Below, piece by piece: positions 1 through 10,000 of a stretch of 64,000 bases of DNA; the first letter of the stretch is position 1; each line of letters begins with the position of its first letter. The DNA is from Jhaorihella thermophila. GTDB taxonomy: Bacteria > Pseudomonadota > Alphaproteobacteria > Rhodobacterales > Rhodobacteraceae. The stretch covers positions 52,651 to 116,650 of the forward strand of contig NZ_FNVD01000011.1 of assembly GCF_900108275.1 (NCBI RefSeq), read 5' to 3'. The translations under genes and the position numbers were made by a program. The notes under the pieces are model-generated. The model saw nothing but the letters and a program-made list of their open reading frames with translations, was not told the origin of the DNA and searched no databases.

Positions 1-10
1 CGAGACCATT

Positions 11-1690
11 ATGGCTCAAACCGCATCCATGGAGGAATTCGAAGCCCTCCTGAACGAAAGCTTCGAAATGGACACGCCCCAGGAAGGGAGTGTCGTCAAG
101 GGCAAGGTCATCGCGATCGAGAATGGCCAGGCCGTCATCGATGTCGGCTACAAGATGGAAGGCCGCGTCGATCTCAAGGAATTCGCAAATCCCGGTGAAG
201 AACCCGACGTGAAGGTCGGCGACGAGGTCGAAGTCTACCTGCGCGCCACCGAGAACGCCCGCGGCGAAGCCGTGCTCAGCCGCGAGATGGCCCGCCGCGA
301 AGAGGCCTGGGACCGTCTGGAAAAGGCCTATGCCAATGACGAGCGCGTCGAAGGCGCGATCTTCGGCCGCGTCAAGGGTGGCTTCACCGTCGATCTGGGC
401 GGCGCCGTGGCGTTCCTGCCCGGCAGCCAGGTGGACGTGCGGCCCGTGCGCGATGCCGGCCCGCTGATGGGACTGAAGCAGCCGTTCCAGATCCTCAAGA
501 TGGACCGCCGCCGGGGCAACATCGTGGTGTCGCGCCGCGCGATCCTCGAGGAATCCCGCGCCGAGCAGCGCGCCGAGGTCATCGCCAAGCTGAAGGAAGG
601 CGACGTGGTCGATGGCGTGGTCAAGAACATCACCGAATACGGCGCCTTCGTCGATCTGGGCGGTGTTGACGGCCTGCTGCATGTCACCGACATGGCATGG
701 CGCCGGGTGAACCACCCCTCCGAGATCGTGTCGATCGGCGAGACGATCAAGGTGCAGGTCATCAAGATCAACAAGGAAACCCACCGCATCAGCCTTGGCC
801 TGAAGCAGCTGCAGGAAGATCCATGGGATCTGGTGGCGGTCAAGTATCCGCTGGGTTCGGTCCACAAGGGCCGCGTGACCAACATCACCGACTACGGCGC
901 CTTCGTCGAACTGGAGCCGGGCGTCGAGGGTCTGGTCCACGTCTCGGAAATGTCCTGGACCAAGAAGAACGTGCACCCTGGCAAGATCGTCTCGACCTCG
1001 CAGGAGGTGGACGTCATGGTGCTGGAAATCGACCCGGCCAAGCGCCGCGTGTCGCTGGGCCTCAAGCAGACCCAGCGCAACCCTTGGGAGGTCTTTGCCG
1101 AGCAGTTCCCGCCGGGAACCGAGGTCGAGGGCGAGGTCAAGAACATCACCGAATTCGGTCTGTTCATCGGCCTGCCGGGCGACATCGACGGCATGGTGCA
1201 CCTTTCGGATCTCAGCTGGGAGGAACGCGGCGAGGACGCGATCCAGAACTACCGCAAGGGCGACGTGGTCAAGGCGGTCGTTCAGGAAGTGGACGTCGAG
1301 AAGGAGCGCATTTCGCTGTCGATCAAGGCCGTGGGCGGCGACAAGTTCGCCGAGGCCGTGGGCGGCGTGAAGCGTGGTTCGGTCATCACCGTGACCGTCA
1401 CCGCGATCGAGGAAGGCGGCATCGAGGTGGAATACGAGGGCATGAAGTCCTTCATCCGCCGCTCCGACCTGTCGCGCGACCGCTCCGAACAGCGGCCCGA
1501 GCGGTTCTCGGTCGGTGACAAGGTGGACGTCCGCGTCACCAACGTCGATCCCAAGACCCGCCGTCTGGGCCTGTCGATCAAGGCCCGCGAGATCGCCGAA
1601 GAGAAGGAGGCCGTCGCTCAGTATGGCTCGTCCGACTCGGGCGCTTCGCTGGGCGATATCCTGGGCGCCGCGCTCAAGCGCGACGAATAA
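11..1690 (+). CDS. rpsA: 30S ribosomal protein S1
   Basis: Ribosomal protein S1 binds mRNA on the 30S subunit and helps initiation on leaders with weak Shine-Dalgarno sequences. The 559-residue product has the usual bacterial length and six S1 (OB-fold) repeats. Repeats 3 to 5 are the clearest, each with a KNITEYGAFVDL-like strand followed by G-L-(L/V)-H-(V/L)-(T/S)-(D/E)-M/L-S/A-W, near residues 200, 290 and 376. The ATG at 11 gives the conserved MAQTASMEEFEALL start; its ribosome binding site lies beyond the left edge. A strong hairpin follows the stop. The downstream order ihfB-lapA-trpF is typical of Rhodobacterales. Identification is secure. Confidence 0.97.
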   Translation: MAQTASMEEFEALLNESFEMDTPQEGSVVKGKVIAIENGQAVIDVGYKMEGRVDLKEFANPGEEPDVKVGDEVEVYLRATENARGEAVLSREMARREEAWDRLEKAYANDERVEGAIFGRVKGGFTVDLGGAVAFLPGSQVDVRPVRDAGPLMGLKQPFQILKMDRRRGNIVVSRRAILEESRAEQRAEVIAKLKEGDVVDGVVKNITEYGAFVDLGGVDGLLHVTDMAWRRVNHPSEIVSIGETIKVQVIKINKETHRISLGLKQLQEDPWDLVAVKYPLGSVHKGRVTNITDYGAFVELEPGVEGLVHVSEMSWTKKNVHPGKIVSTSQEVDVMVLEIDPAKRRVSLGLKQTQRNPWEVFAEQFPPGTEVEGEVKNITEFGLFIGLPGDIDGMVHLSDLSWEERGEDAIQNYRKGDVVKAVVQEVDVEKERISLSIKAVGGDKFAEAVGGVKRGSVITVTVTAIEEGGIEVEYEGMKSFIRRSDLSRDRSEQRPERFSVGDKVDVRVTNVDPKTRRLGLSIKAREIAEEKEAVAQYGSSDSGASLGDILGAALKRDE

Positions 1691-1713
1691 GCGGAACGCT
1701 TTCCGCCTGCAGG

Positions 1714-1741
1714 CCCCGCGGCATTCCTGCCGCGGGGTTCT
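1714..1741 (+). terminator. rpsA terminator hairpin
   Basis: Perfect 10-bp stem CCCCGCGGCA / TGCCGCGGGG (1714-1723 with 1728-1737) with a TTCC loop, followed by TTCTCTC. It starts 24 bases after the rpsA stop. The T-run is poor, but the stem is strong and well placed. Confidence 0.75.
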
Positions 1742-1900
1742 CTCGTCCGGCATGGCGCACGGGCGAATCAGGCGCGCCTTGTGCGTCGGCCCCGGGTGTT
1801 CGGGCTCGCAAATCCGGCCGAAAGGGTCGGGAAACCCGCGGCGCGTGGGCCGAAATCCGCCAAGCGCCTGAAAATACCTCTGATATTCATTCCCTTATGG

Positions 1901-1929
1901 TTCCCGCCTTCGTGGAATGTGCGTATAGT
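1901..1929 (+). promoter_or_regulatory. Possible sigma70-type promoter for ihfB
   Basis: A TATAGT hexamer (1924-1929) sits 17 bases after TTCCCG (1901-1906), about 50 bases upstream of the ihfB start. The -10 is good and the -35 weak (3 of 6). The rpsA terminator upstream implies that ihfB needs its own promoter. Otherwise 1742-1978 holds no gene I can support. Confidence 0.3.
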
Positions 1930-1978
1930 CGTGGGAAAGAACGGCCCGTAAGAGTGCTGCCTGGGAGGAACTGCAACG

Positions 1979-2263
1979 ATGATCCGGTCTGAACTGATCC
2001 AGAAGATAGCCGAACAGAACCCGCATCTTTACCAGCGCGATGTCGAGAGGATCGTGAACACCTTTTTCGAAGAGGTCACCAATGCCATGGCGCGCGGCGA
2101 TCGGGTGGAGCTGCGGGGCTTTGGCGCCTTCTCGGTCAAGAAGCGCGACGCGCGGATTGGTCGCAATCCAAGGACCGGCGAAACGGTGCATGTGGAGGAG
2201 AAATACGTGCCGTTCTTCAAAACCGGCAAACTTCTCAGGGACCGACTGAACGGAAAAGCCTAG
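1979..2263 (+). CDS. ihfB: Integration host factor subunit beta
   Basis: IHF-beta pairs with IHF-alpha to bend DNA sharply in recombination, replication and promoter activation. The 94-residue protein has the full HU/IHF fold. It shows the RGFGAFSV core strand and the DNA-intercalating arm GRNPRTGE, with Pro64 at the arm tip, followed by the [15 protein letters not shown]-terminal helix. The ATG at 1979 is preceded by GGGAGGA. The next gene, lapA, starts on the base after the stop, so the two are co-transcribed, as ihfB-lapA is in many proteobacteria. Beta rather than alpha is inferred from the rpsA neighbourhood and the [10 protein letters not shown] start. Confidence 0.95.
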   Translation: MIRSELIQKIAEQNPHLYQRDVERIVNTFFEEVTNAMARGDRVELRGFGAFSVKKRDARIGRNPRTGETVHVEEKYVPFFKTGKLLRDRLNGKA

Positions 2264-2614
2264 ATGCGCTATATTCGCTTTGCCTTTCTGGCCGTACTCG
2301 GGATCGTCCTGATCTCGGTTTCGCTCGCCAATCGTGGTTTTGTCACGCTGAAACTGATGCCGGACGATCTGGCCGCCCTTGCCGGGTTCAACTTCACCCT
2401 GTCGCTGCCGCTTTTCGTGGTGGTTCTGGGCGGGATCGCCGCGGGGCTGGTGATCGGGTTCATCTGGGAGTGGATGCGCGAATTCCGCATCCGGCGCGAA
2501 GCTGACGCGAAGGCGCGGGAGGTCAGAAAGCTAGAACGCGAAGTCACCCGGCTGAAGAAGAAGGAAAGCCAGGGGCGCGACGACGTTCTGGTGATCCTGG
2601 ACGAGGCCAGCTGA
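2264..2614 (+). CDS. lapA: LapA (DUF1049) inner-membrane protein
   Basis: Small inner-membrane protein of the lipopolysaccharide assembly protein A family. Two hydrophobic helices are visible (about residues 4-22 and 45-68). A charged segment of about residues 75-105, rich in Arg, Lys and Glu, is predicted to form a coiled coil facing the cytoplasm. In E. coli LapA works with LapB in controlling LPS synthesis; no lapB is present here, so that link is inference from the family. It begins immediately after the ihfB stop without a gap, consistent with translational coupling. The 116-residue length is normal for the family. Confidence 0.8.
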   Translation: MRYIRFAFLAVLGIVLISVSLANRGFVTLKLMPDDLAALAGFNFTLSLPLFVVVLGGIAAGLVIGFIWEWMREFRIRREADAKAREVRKLEREVTRLKKKESQGRDDVLVILDEAS

Positions 2615-2622
2615 GCCCTTCG

Positions 2623-3270
2623 ATGTCTGCCCAAGTCAACGTGAAGATCTGCGGGCTGACGACGGCCGCGTCGGTCGAGGCCGCCGTTTCGGCGGGGGCC
2701 CGATATGTCGGGTTCGTGTTTTTTGAGCGTTCGCCCCGCAACGTTACGATCGAACAGGCCGCGGCGCTCGCGGCCGAGGTGCCGCCGGGGGTCTGCAAGG
2801 TCGCGCTGACCGTCAACGCCGACGATGCCGAGCTGGACCGCATCCTCGGCGCGGTTCCCCTCGACATGCTGCAACTGCATGGGCAGGAAACGCCTGACCG
2901 CGTGGCCGCGATCAGATCCCGCCACGGCCTGCCGGTGATGAAAGCCATCGGAATCGCCGGCTCCGAGGATATGCCGGCGATCGACCTCTATTCCGACGTG
3001 GCGGACCAGTTGCTGATCGACGCCAAACCGCCCAGGGGCGCGGATCTGCCCGGCGGAAACGGGTTGGCCTTTGACTGGCAACTGCTGGCGGCCCGGAAAT
3101 ACTGGCGCCGCCCCTGGATGCTGGCCGGCGGCCTGACGCCGGACAACGTGGCTCAGGCGATCCGCGCCACGGGCGCGCGGCAGGTCGATGTCTCTTCGGG
3201 GGTCGAGAGCACGCCGGGGACAAAGGACGCGGCCCTGATCCGGGCCTTTGTCGCGGCGGCCCATACCTGA
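2623..3270 (+). CDS. trpF: Phosphoribosylanthranilate isomerase
   Basis: Catalyses the Amadori rearrangement of N-(5-phosphoribosyl)anthranilate to CdRP in tryptophan synthesis. The 215-residue TIM barrel shows the KICGLT start with the catalytic Cys10, the general acid Asp133 in LLIDAK, and the phosphate-binding C-terminal strands [10 protein letters not shown] and VDVSSGVES. It starts 8 bases after lapA and is probably in the same transcript. trpF is normally followed by trpB in these bacteria; here an NDUFA9-like gene follows instead, so trpBA lie elsewhere. Confidence 0.95.
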   Translation: MSAQVNVKICGLTTAASVEAAVSAGARYVGFVFFERSPRNVTIEQAAALAAEVPPGVCKVALTVNADDAELDRILGAVPLDMLQLHGQETPDRVAAIRSRHGLPVMKAIGIAGSEDMPAIDLYSDVADQLLIDAKPPRGADLPGGNGLAFDWQLLAARKYWRRPWMLAGGLTPDNVAQAIRATGARQVDVSSGVESTPGTKDAALIRAFVAAAHT

Positions 3271-3372
3271 CCGCAACCGTTCGCCCGTGGAGCGGGACGC
3301 TGCCATTTGCACCTTGTTCACCGCACCGCTTGAGAGTAGATCGGAACCGATCTGGAAAACAGGAGACTGGTG

Positions 3373-4356
3373 ATGTCGAAACTGGTCGCGATCTATGGTG
3401 GTTCGGGATTTGTCGGACGTTACATCGCACGGCGCATGGCGGCGGCTGGCTGGCGGGTCCGGGTTGCGGTCCGGCGCCCGAACGAAGCGTTGTTCGTCAA
3501 ACCCTATGGCGCCGTGGGCCAGGTCGAGCCGGTTCTCTGCAATGTCCGCGACGATGCTTCGGTGGCGCTGGCGATGGAAGGGGCCGATGCCGTCGTCAAC
3601 TGCGTCGGCGTGCTGAACGAGCTGGGCAAGAACACCTTTGCCAACGTCCATGCGGATGGCGCCGGCCGCATCGCCCGCATCGCGGCGGAAAAGGGCATTC
3701 GGCGCATGGTGCATATCTCGGCCCTTGGCGCCGACGCCGAGTCCGACAGCGAATACGCCCGCACCAAGGCGATGGGTGAAAAGGCGGTTCTGCAGCACAT
3801 GCCCGATGCCGTGATCCTGCGCCCGTCGGTGATTTTCGGCGCCGAGGACCAGTTCTTCAACCGCTTCGCCGCGATGACTCGCTGGAGCCCGTTCCTGTTC
3901 CTCGTGGGCGCCGAAACGCGTTTCCAGCCGGTCTTTGTCGACGACGTCGCCCACGCTGCGGAACTGGGCGTTCTCGGCAAGGCCGAGCCTGGCATCTACG
4001 AACTCGGCGGTCCCGAGGTCGCAACCCTGCGCAAACTGGTTCATGACATGCTGGAGGTGATCCACCGCCGCCGCATCGTGATCGGTTTGCCCTTCTGGAT
4101 CGGGCGAATCATCGCCGGCGCCATGGACTTCGTGCAGTTCGCAAGTTTCCAGCTGATCGAAAACAAGATCCTCACCCGGGATCAGCTGCGCAGCCTGCGC
4201 CACGACAATGTCGTCTCCCCAGGTGCCAGGGGCTTTGCCGATCTGGGTATCCGCCCCACGGCGTATGAGGTGATCCTGCCCGAATACCTGTGGAAGTTTC
4301 GCCCGACCGGTCAGTATGACGACATCACAGCCTCGGCCCGGCGGCTGCGCGGCTGA
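3373..4356 (+). CDS. NDUFA9-like NAD(P)-binding protein (complex I-associated)
   Basis: An atypical extended short-chain dehydrogenase related to the mitochondrial complex I subunit NDUFA9/39 kDa. An N-terminal Rossmann motif GGSGFVGR (residues 9-16) binds NAD(P)H. VVNCVGVL and HISALGAD are the family's substitutes for the usual catalytic motifs, and the SDR Tyr-x-x-x-Lys pair survives only as Y-A-R-T-K in [11 protein letters not shown]. The ATG at 3373 is chosen over a GTG at 3370 because AGGAGA lies 6 bases upstream of it. In alphaproteobacteria the homologue associates with NADH dehydrogenase; the exact role here is inferred. It is followed by a hairpin and the convergent uppP. Confidence 0.85.
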   Translation: MSKLVAIYGGSGFVGRYIARRMAAAGWRVRVAVRRPNEALFVKPYGAVGQVEPVLCNVRDDASVALAMEGADAVVNCVGVLNELGKNTFANVHADGAGRIARIAAEKGIRRMVHISALGADAESDSEYARTKAMGEKAVLQHMPDAVILRPSVIFGAEDQFFNRFAAMTRWSPFLFLVGAETRFQPVFVDDVAHAAELGVLGKAEPGIYELGGPEVATLRKLVHDMLEVIHRRRIVIGLPFWIGRIIAGAMDFVQFASFQLIENKILTRDQLRSLRHDNVVSPGARGFADLGIRPTAYEVILPEYLWKFRPTGQYDDITASARRLRG

Positions 4357-4394
4357 GGCATCCCGTTTCGTGATCGGATGATTGTTCAACCGCT

Positions 4395-4419
4395 GCGCCC
4401 GACCTTCGTGTTCGGGCGC
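4395..4419. terminator. Hairpin between convergent genes
   Basis: Stem GCGCCCGA / TCGGGCGC (4395-4402 with 4412-4419), 9-base loop, followed on the plus strand by GATTGTT. It lies between the convergent NDUFA9-like gene and uppP and could serve either, although it lacks a clear T-run. Confidence 0.5.
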
Positions 4420-4505
4420 GATTGTTCGGGCGGCGTTTCACCTTGCCGTGATCGGCTCTGGGGCCTCGGCGCTGATTGAGATTGGGGCGGCCGTCTGTCG
4501 TCCGA

Positions 4506-5312
4506 TCAGGCGCCATAAGCGATTGCGAGCAGAACCACCCCCAGCACCGCGCGGTAAATGACGTAGGGTGTAAAGCTGGCGCTGCGCAGAAACCGCATCA
4601 TCAGCCAAAGCGCCAGAAGCGCCGAGCCGAACGACAGGGCTGCCGCGATGGCCGCGTCCCTCAGCGCCTGCGGCGTCGCGGTAAAGGCCGCCTCGGTTCC
4701 AAGAAGCAGCCCCGATGCGGCGATAATCGGAATCGACATCAGCATGGACAGACGCGCGGCATCGGTGCGCCCGTAGCCCAGCCATCGCCCTCCGGTGATG
4801 GTAATGCCCGACCGCGACGTGCCGGGGATCAGCGCCAGAACCTGCCACAACCCCATGATCACCGCATCCCGCGTGGTCCAGTTCGTGCTGCGCCGGGTTT
4901 CCGGCCCGGTTCTGTCCGCCCAATACAGCACCAGCCCGAACAGCAGTATCGTCCAGCCGATCACCTTGACAGAACGCATGGCGTCGCTGAGTCCGGTGAA
5001 ATGCAACGCGGTGCCGGCCAGAACTGCCGGAATCGTCGCCAGGGCCAGATTCCATGCCAGGCTTGCCTCGGCCGTGTCCAGCCGCCCGCGCAAAAGCTGC
5101 GGGATGCCGCAAAGCGCCAGTCTTACATCGGACCAAAAGTATATAATCACGGCGCCCAGCGTGCCGACATGCACCGCCACGTCGATCAGCTGTCCCTGAT
5201 CCCGAAGTTCGGTCAATTCGGGCAAGAGAATCAGGTGACCGGATGAGGATACCGGCAGAAACTCGGTCAGTCCCTGAATCAGGGCCACGAGAATCAGTTG
5301 AAAAAGCGGCAT
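4506..5312 (-). CDS. uppP: Undecaprenyl-diphosphatase
   Basis: BacA/UppP dephosphorylates undecaprenyl pyrophosphate to recycle the lipid carrier for peptidoglycan and other surface polymers. It is a polytopic inner-membrane protein. Both signature motifs are present: the first, TEFLPVSSSGHLIL, with Glu17 and the serine cluster, and the second, PGTSRSGIT, around residue 165. I start it at the ATG giving MPLFQLILVALIQG (268 residues, the usual length). A TTG 24 bases further upstream is less likely. The gene is monocistronic and divergent from gltD. Confidence in function is high. Confidence 0.94.
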   Translation of the reverse strand: MPLFQLILVALIQGLTEFLPVSSSGHLILLPELTELRDQGQLIDVAVHVGTLGAVIIYFWSDVRLALCGIPQLLRGRLDTAEASLAWNLALATIPAVLAGTALHFTGLSDAMRSVKVIGWTILLFGLVLYWADRTGPETRRSTNWTTRDAVIMGLWQVLALIPGTSRSGITITGGRWLGYGRTDAARLSMLMSIPIIAASGLLLGTEAAFTATPQALRDAAIAAALSFGSALLALWLMMRFLRSASFTPYVIYRAVLGVVLLAIAYGA

Positions 5313-5470
5313 GTCGTTCGGGAAAACCGTCGTCAAAGGATTACAGGGCGGGTGTATAGGCGTTTCGGGAAAAAGGAAAGACGGTCAGAAAGATCCGAAT
5401 CGGACCTAAGTTTTCGCCAAACAGACAATTTCAAACGAGGCGCCGCGAAAATTTCTCCAATAAAGGTCAG

Positions 5471-5476
5471 TATAAT
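5471..5476 (+). promoter_or_regulatory. Possible -10 element upstream of gltD
   Basis: A consensus TATAAT lies 66 bases upstream of the gltD GTG in an AT-rich patch, unusual for this high-GC window. No good -35 is visible at 16-18 bases, so the assignment is tentative. Confidence 0.25.
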
Positions 5477-5541
5477 TGACTTTTCATTTTCACGCGGTTC
5501 TCGTAAACAGGCGCGACCAAGGAATTGAGGGAGTCCAGGCC

Positions 5542-6978
5542 GTGGCCAAGCAACCGATGCTCAAGTTCGTCGATATCGCGCGCGACATGCCTGAAAAGCG
5601 GGACGCGCAAGCGCGGCGCGAGGATTTTCACGAAATCTATGCCGAGTTCTCGGATGCCAAGGCGGCCGAACAGGCCAGCCGGTGCAGCCAGTGCGGCGTG
5701 CCCTATTGCCAGTCGCATTGCCCGTTGCACAACAATATCCCCGACTGGCTGCGCATGACCGCGACCGGGCGGCTGGAAGAAGCGTATCGGCTCAGCCAGT
5801 CCACAAACACCTTTCCCGAGATCTGCGGTCGCATCTGCCCGCAGGACCGGCTGTGCGAAGGCAACTGCGTGATCGAACAGTCCGGCCACGGCACCGTCAC
5901 CATCGGTGCGGTGGAGAAATACCTGACCGACACCGCATGGGAGAAAGGCTGGGTCAAGCCGATCGCGCCTGCGCGCGAACGGTCGCAAAGCGTGGGCATC
6001 ATCGGCGCCGGACCGGGCGGGCTGGCGGCGGCCGACATGCTGCGCCGCGCCGGCGTGCAGGTGACGATCTATGACCGTTACGACCGCGCCGGCGGTCTGC
6101 TGACCTATGGCATCCCCGGCTTCAAGCTGGAAAAGGACGTGGTGATGCGGCGGATCGAGCAGCTCGAACAGGGCGGCGTCGAATTCGTGCTGAACTGTAA
6201 CGTGGACGCCGACATCTTTGCCACGATCCGGGCCGAACATGACGCGGTGGTCATCGCCACCGGCGTCTACAAGTCACGCGATCTGTCCATGCCGGGCAGC
6301 GGGGCGCAGGGGATCGTCAAGGCTCTGGATTACCTCACCGCCAGCAACCGCAAGGGGTTCGGCGATGCGGTGGCAGAATATGACAGCGGCATGCTCAACG
6401 CCCATGACAAGCGCGTCGTGGTCATCGGCGCCGGCGACACGGCGATGGACTGCGTGCGCACCGCGATCCGCCAGGGGGCGAAGAGCGTGAAATGTCTCTA
6501 CCGTCGCGACCGGGCGAACATGCCCGGCAGCCAGCGCGAAGTGCAGAACGCCGAGGAAGAGGGCGTGATCTTCGAATGGCTCAGCGCGCCCAAGGGGTTC
6601 ACGGATCAGGACGGCAAGGTGACCGGCGTGATGGTGCAAAGGATGCGCCTGGGCGCCCCGGACGCCACCGGACGGCAGGCGCCCGAGGTGATCGAAGGGG
6701 CCGATTACGTCGAAGAGGCCGACTTGGTGATCAAGGCGCTGGGCTTCGAGCCCGAGGATCTGCCGACGCTCTTCGGCCAGCCGGATCTGCCGGTGACGAA
6801 ATGGGGCACGATCAAGGCCGCCTATGGCTCGGGCGAGACCGCGATGGACGGCGTTTATGCGGTGGGCGACATCGTTCGCGGCGCGTCGCTGGTGGTCTGG
6901 GCAATCAGCGACGGGCGCGACTGCGCGGCCGCGATCCTGAAGCGGTTCGACGCCGCCACCGCCATCGCGGCCGAATGA
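5542..6978 (+). CDS. gltD: Glutamate synthase (NADPH) small subunit
   Basis: The beta subunit of GOGAT oxidises NADPH and passes electrons through FAD and Fe-S clusters to GltB. N-terminal cysteines Cys48, Cys51, Cys56 and Cys60 (CSQCGVPYCQSHC) form one cluster site, and a second cysteine set lies in EICGRICPQDRLCEGNC. The FAD motif GAGPGGLAAA and the NADPH motif GAGDTAMDC follow. I choose the GTG at 5542, giving MAKQPMLKFVD, because GAGGGAG lies 8 bases upstream and it removes an unconserved N-terminal extension. The product has 478 residues, the usual length. gltB follows after 104 bases. Confidence 0.95.
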   Translation: MAKQPMLKFVDIARDMPEKRDAQARREDFHEIYAEFSDAKAAEQASRCSQCGVPYCQSHCPLHNNIPDWLRMTATGRLEEAYRLSQSTNTFPEICGRICPQDRLCEGNCVIEQSGHGTVTIGAVEKYLTDTAWEKGWVKPIAPARERSQSVGIIGAGPGGLAAADMLRRAGVQVTIYDRYDRAGGLLTYGIPGFKLEKDVVMRRIEQLEQGGVEFVLNCNVDADIFATIRAEHDAVVIATGVYKSRDLSMPGSGAQGIVKALDYLTASNRKGFGDAVAEYDSGMLNAHDKRVVVIGAGDTAMDCVRTAIRQGAKSVKCLYRRDRANMPGSQREVQNAEEEGVIFEWLSAPKGFTDQDGKVTGVMVQRMRLGAPDATGRQAPEVIEGADYVEEADLVIKALGFEPEDLPTLFGQPDLPVTKWGTIKAAYGSGETAMDGVYAVGDIVRGASLVVWAISDGRDCAAAILKRFDAATAIAAE

Positions 6979-7082
6979 CGCCCCACAGGCCATCGCCGCC
7001 TGACGACGGGAACATGCGGGCGGGCGCAGGCGGGCACGAAGGCCCTGCCGCCCCGGACCCGAACGGAACAAGGAGAACGCCA

Positions 7083-10000
7083 ATGACCAAATACGATGCG
7101 AACTGGGTCCGCGAGGAAGAGGCCCGCCGCAAGTGGATGGCCGATAACGGCATGTATCGCGAAGAGGACGAGCATTCCTCGTGCGGGGTGGGGCTTGTCG
7201 TGTCGATCGACGGCAAGAAAAGCCGCAAGGTGGTCGAGGCCGGGATCGAGGCGCTCAAGGCGGTCTGGCATCGCGGCGCGGTGGATGCCGACGGCAAGAC
7301 CGGCGACGGCGCGGGCATCCATGTGCAGATCCCGGTGCCGTTCTTCTACGACCAGATCAAGCGCACCGGCCACGAACCCCGCATGGATCAGCTGATCGCG
7401 GTGGGTCAGGTGTTCCTGCCGCGCACCGATTTCGCCGCGCAGGAAACCTGCCGCACGATCATCGAGACCGAGATCCTGCGGATGGGCTATTACATCTACG
7501 GCTGGCGGCACGTTCCGGTAAATATCGACGTTCTGGGCGAAAAGGCCAACGCCACCCGGCCCGAGATCGAACAGATCCTGATTTCGAACAGCAAGGGCGT
7601 GGACGAGGAACAGTTCGAGCGCGAGCTCTATGTCATCCGCCGCCGGATCGAGAAGGCCGCCGCCGCGCAGAACATCAGCGGGCTCTACATCGCTTCGCTC
7701 AGCTGCCGCAGCATCATCTACAAGGGCATGATGCTGGCCGAGCAGGTGGCCGAGTTCTACCCCGATCTCAAGGACGACCGGTTCGAGAGCGCCTTTGCGA
7801 TCTACCACCAGCGCTATTCCACCAACACCTTCCCGCAATGGTGGCTGGCGCAGCCGTTCCGGATGCTGGCGCATAACGGCGAGATCAACACGCTGAAGGG
7901 CAACCTGAACTGGATGAAGAGCCACGAGATCCGCATGGCCTCGTCCTATTTCGGCGAAAAGGCCGAGGACATCAAGCCGATCGTGCCGCAGGGGTCGTCG
8001 GATTCGGCGGCGCTGGATGCGGTGTTCGAGGTGCTGGTGCGCGCAGGACGCAGCGCGCCGATGGCCAAGACCATGCTGGTCCCCGAAAGCTGGTCCAAGC
8101 AGGCGGTCGAACTGCCCAAGGCCTGGCGCGACATGTATTCCTATTGCAACAGCGTGATGGAGCCTTGGGACGGTCCCGCCGCTCTGGCGATGACCGATGG
8201 CCGCTGGGTCTGCGCGGGGCTCGACCGCAACGGGCTGCGGCCGATGCGCTATGTGGTGACCGGCGAAGGGCTGGTGATTGCCGGGTCCGAGGCGGGCATG
8301 GTGCCGGTCGACGAGACCACCGTGCGCGAAAAGGGCGCGCTGGGGCCGGGGCAGATGCTGGCCGTGGACATGGCCGAAGGCAGGCTCTACCACGACGCGG
8401 AGATCAAGGACAAGCTGGCCGCCGCCCAGCCCTTTGGCGAATGGGTCGAGAAGATCAACGACCTGGGCGAGGTGCTGGACAGGGTCACCGAAGCGCCGAT
8501 GTTCACCGGCGAAGAGCTGCGCAAACGGCAGATCGCGGCCGGCTACACGCTGGAAGAGGTCGAACAGATCCTCGCGCCGATGGCCGAGGACGGTAAGGAG
8601 GTGGTCGCCTCCATGGGCGACGACACGCCTGCGGCAGTGCTGAGCAAGCAGTATCGCCCGCTGAGCCATTATTTCCGGCAGAATTTCAGCCAGGTGACCA
8701 ACCCGCCGATCGACAGTCTGCGGGAATACCGGGTGATGAGCCTCAAGACCCGGTTCGGCAATCTCAAGAACGTGCTGGACGAGGACAGCAGTCAGACCGA
8801 GATCATCGTGCTGGACAGCCCCTTTGTCGGCAACGCGCAATGGGCCGAGCTGGTCAAGCAGTTCAACTCGCCCCTGGTGGAAATCGACTGCACTTTCGAG
8901 CGGGGCGAAGGCGCGTTGAACGCGGCGCTGGCGCGGATCCGGGCCGAGGCCGAGGACGCGGTGCGCTCGGGCGCGGGGCATCTGGTGCTCACCGATCACC
9001 ATTCGGGGCCGGACAAGGTGGCGATGCCGATGATTCTCGCCACCAGCGCGGTGCACAGCCATCTGACGCGGCAGGGTCTGCGCACCTTCTGTTCGCTGAA
9101 CGTGCGGTCGGCGGAATGCATCGACCCGCATTACTTTGCGGTGCTGATCGGCTGCGGCGCGACCGTCGTGAACCCCTATCTGGCCGAAGACACGCTGGCC
9201 GACCGGATCGAGCGCGGTCTGCTGGAGGGCACGCTGACCGAGAACATGGCGCGCTACCGCGAGGCGATCGACCAAGGCCTCTTGAAGATCATGTCCAAGA
9301 TGGGGATCAGCGTGATCTCGTCCTATCGCGGCGGGCTGAACTTCGAGGCGGTGGGCCTGTCCCGCGCAATGTGCGCGGAGTATTTCCCGGGCATGGTCAG
9401 CCGGATTTCCGGCATCGGCGTCAGCGGCATCCAGGTCAAGGCCGAGGAGATCCACGCCAAGGGGTGGCACTCCGGTCTGGACGTTCTGCCGATCGGCGGC
9501 TTCTACAAGGCGCGCGCGAGCGGCGAAACACATGCCTGGACCGCAACCGCGATGCACCTGATGCAGCAGGCCTGCAACCGCGCCTCCTATCAGCTGTGGA
9601 AGCAGTATTCGGCGCAGATCCAAGCCAACCCGCCGATCCATCTGCGCGACTTGATGGACTTCAAGCCGCTGGGCAAGCCGGTGCCGCTGGAAGAGGTGGA
9701 ATCGATCACCGCCATCCGCAAGCGGTTCGTCACGCCGGGCATGTCGCTGGGTGCGCTCAGCCCCGAGGCGCACAAGACGCTGAACGTGGCGATGAACCGC
9801 ATCGGCGCCAAGTCGGACAGCGGCGAGGGCGGCGAGGATCCGGCGCATTTCGTGCCCGAACCCAACGGCGACAACCCCAGCGCCAAGATCAAGCAGGTGG
9901 CCTCGGGCCGGTTCGGCGTGACGGCGGAATATCTCAACCAGTGCGAAGAGCTCGAGATCAAGGTGGCCCAGGGCGCCAAGCCGGGCGAGGGCGGTCAGCT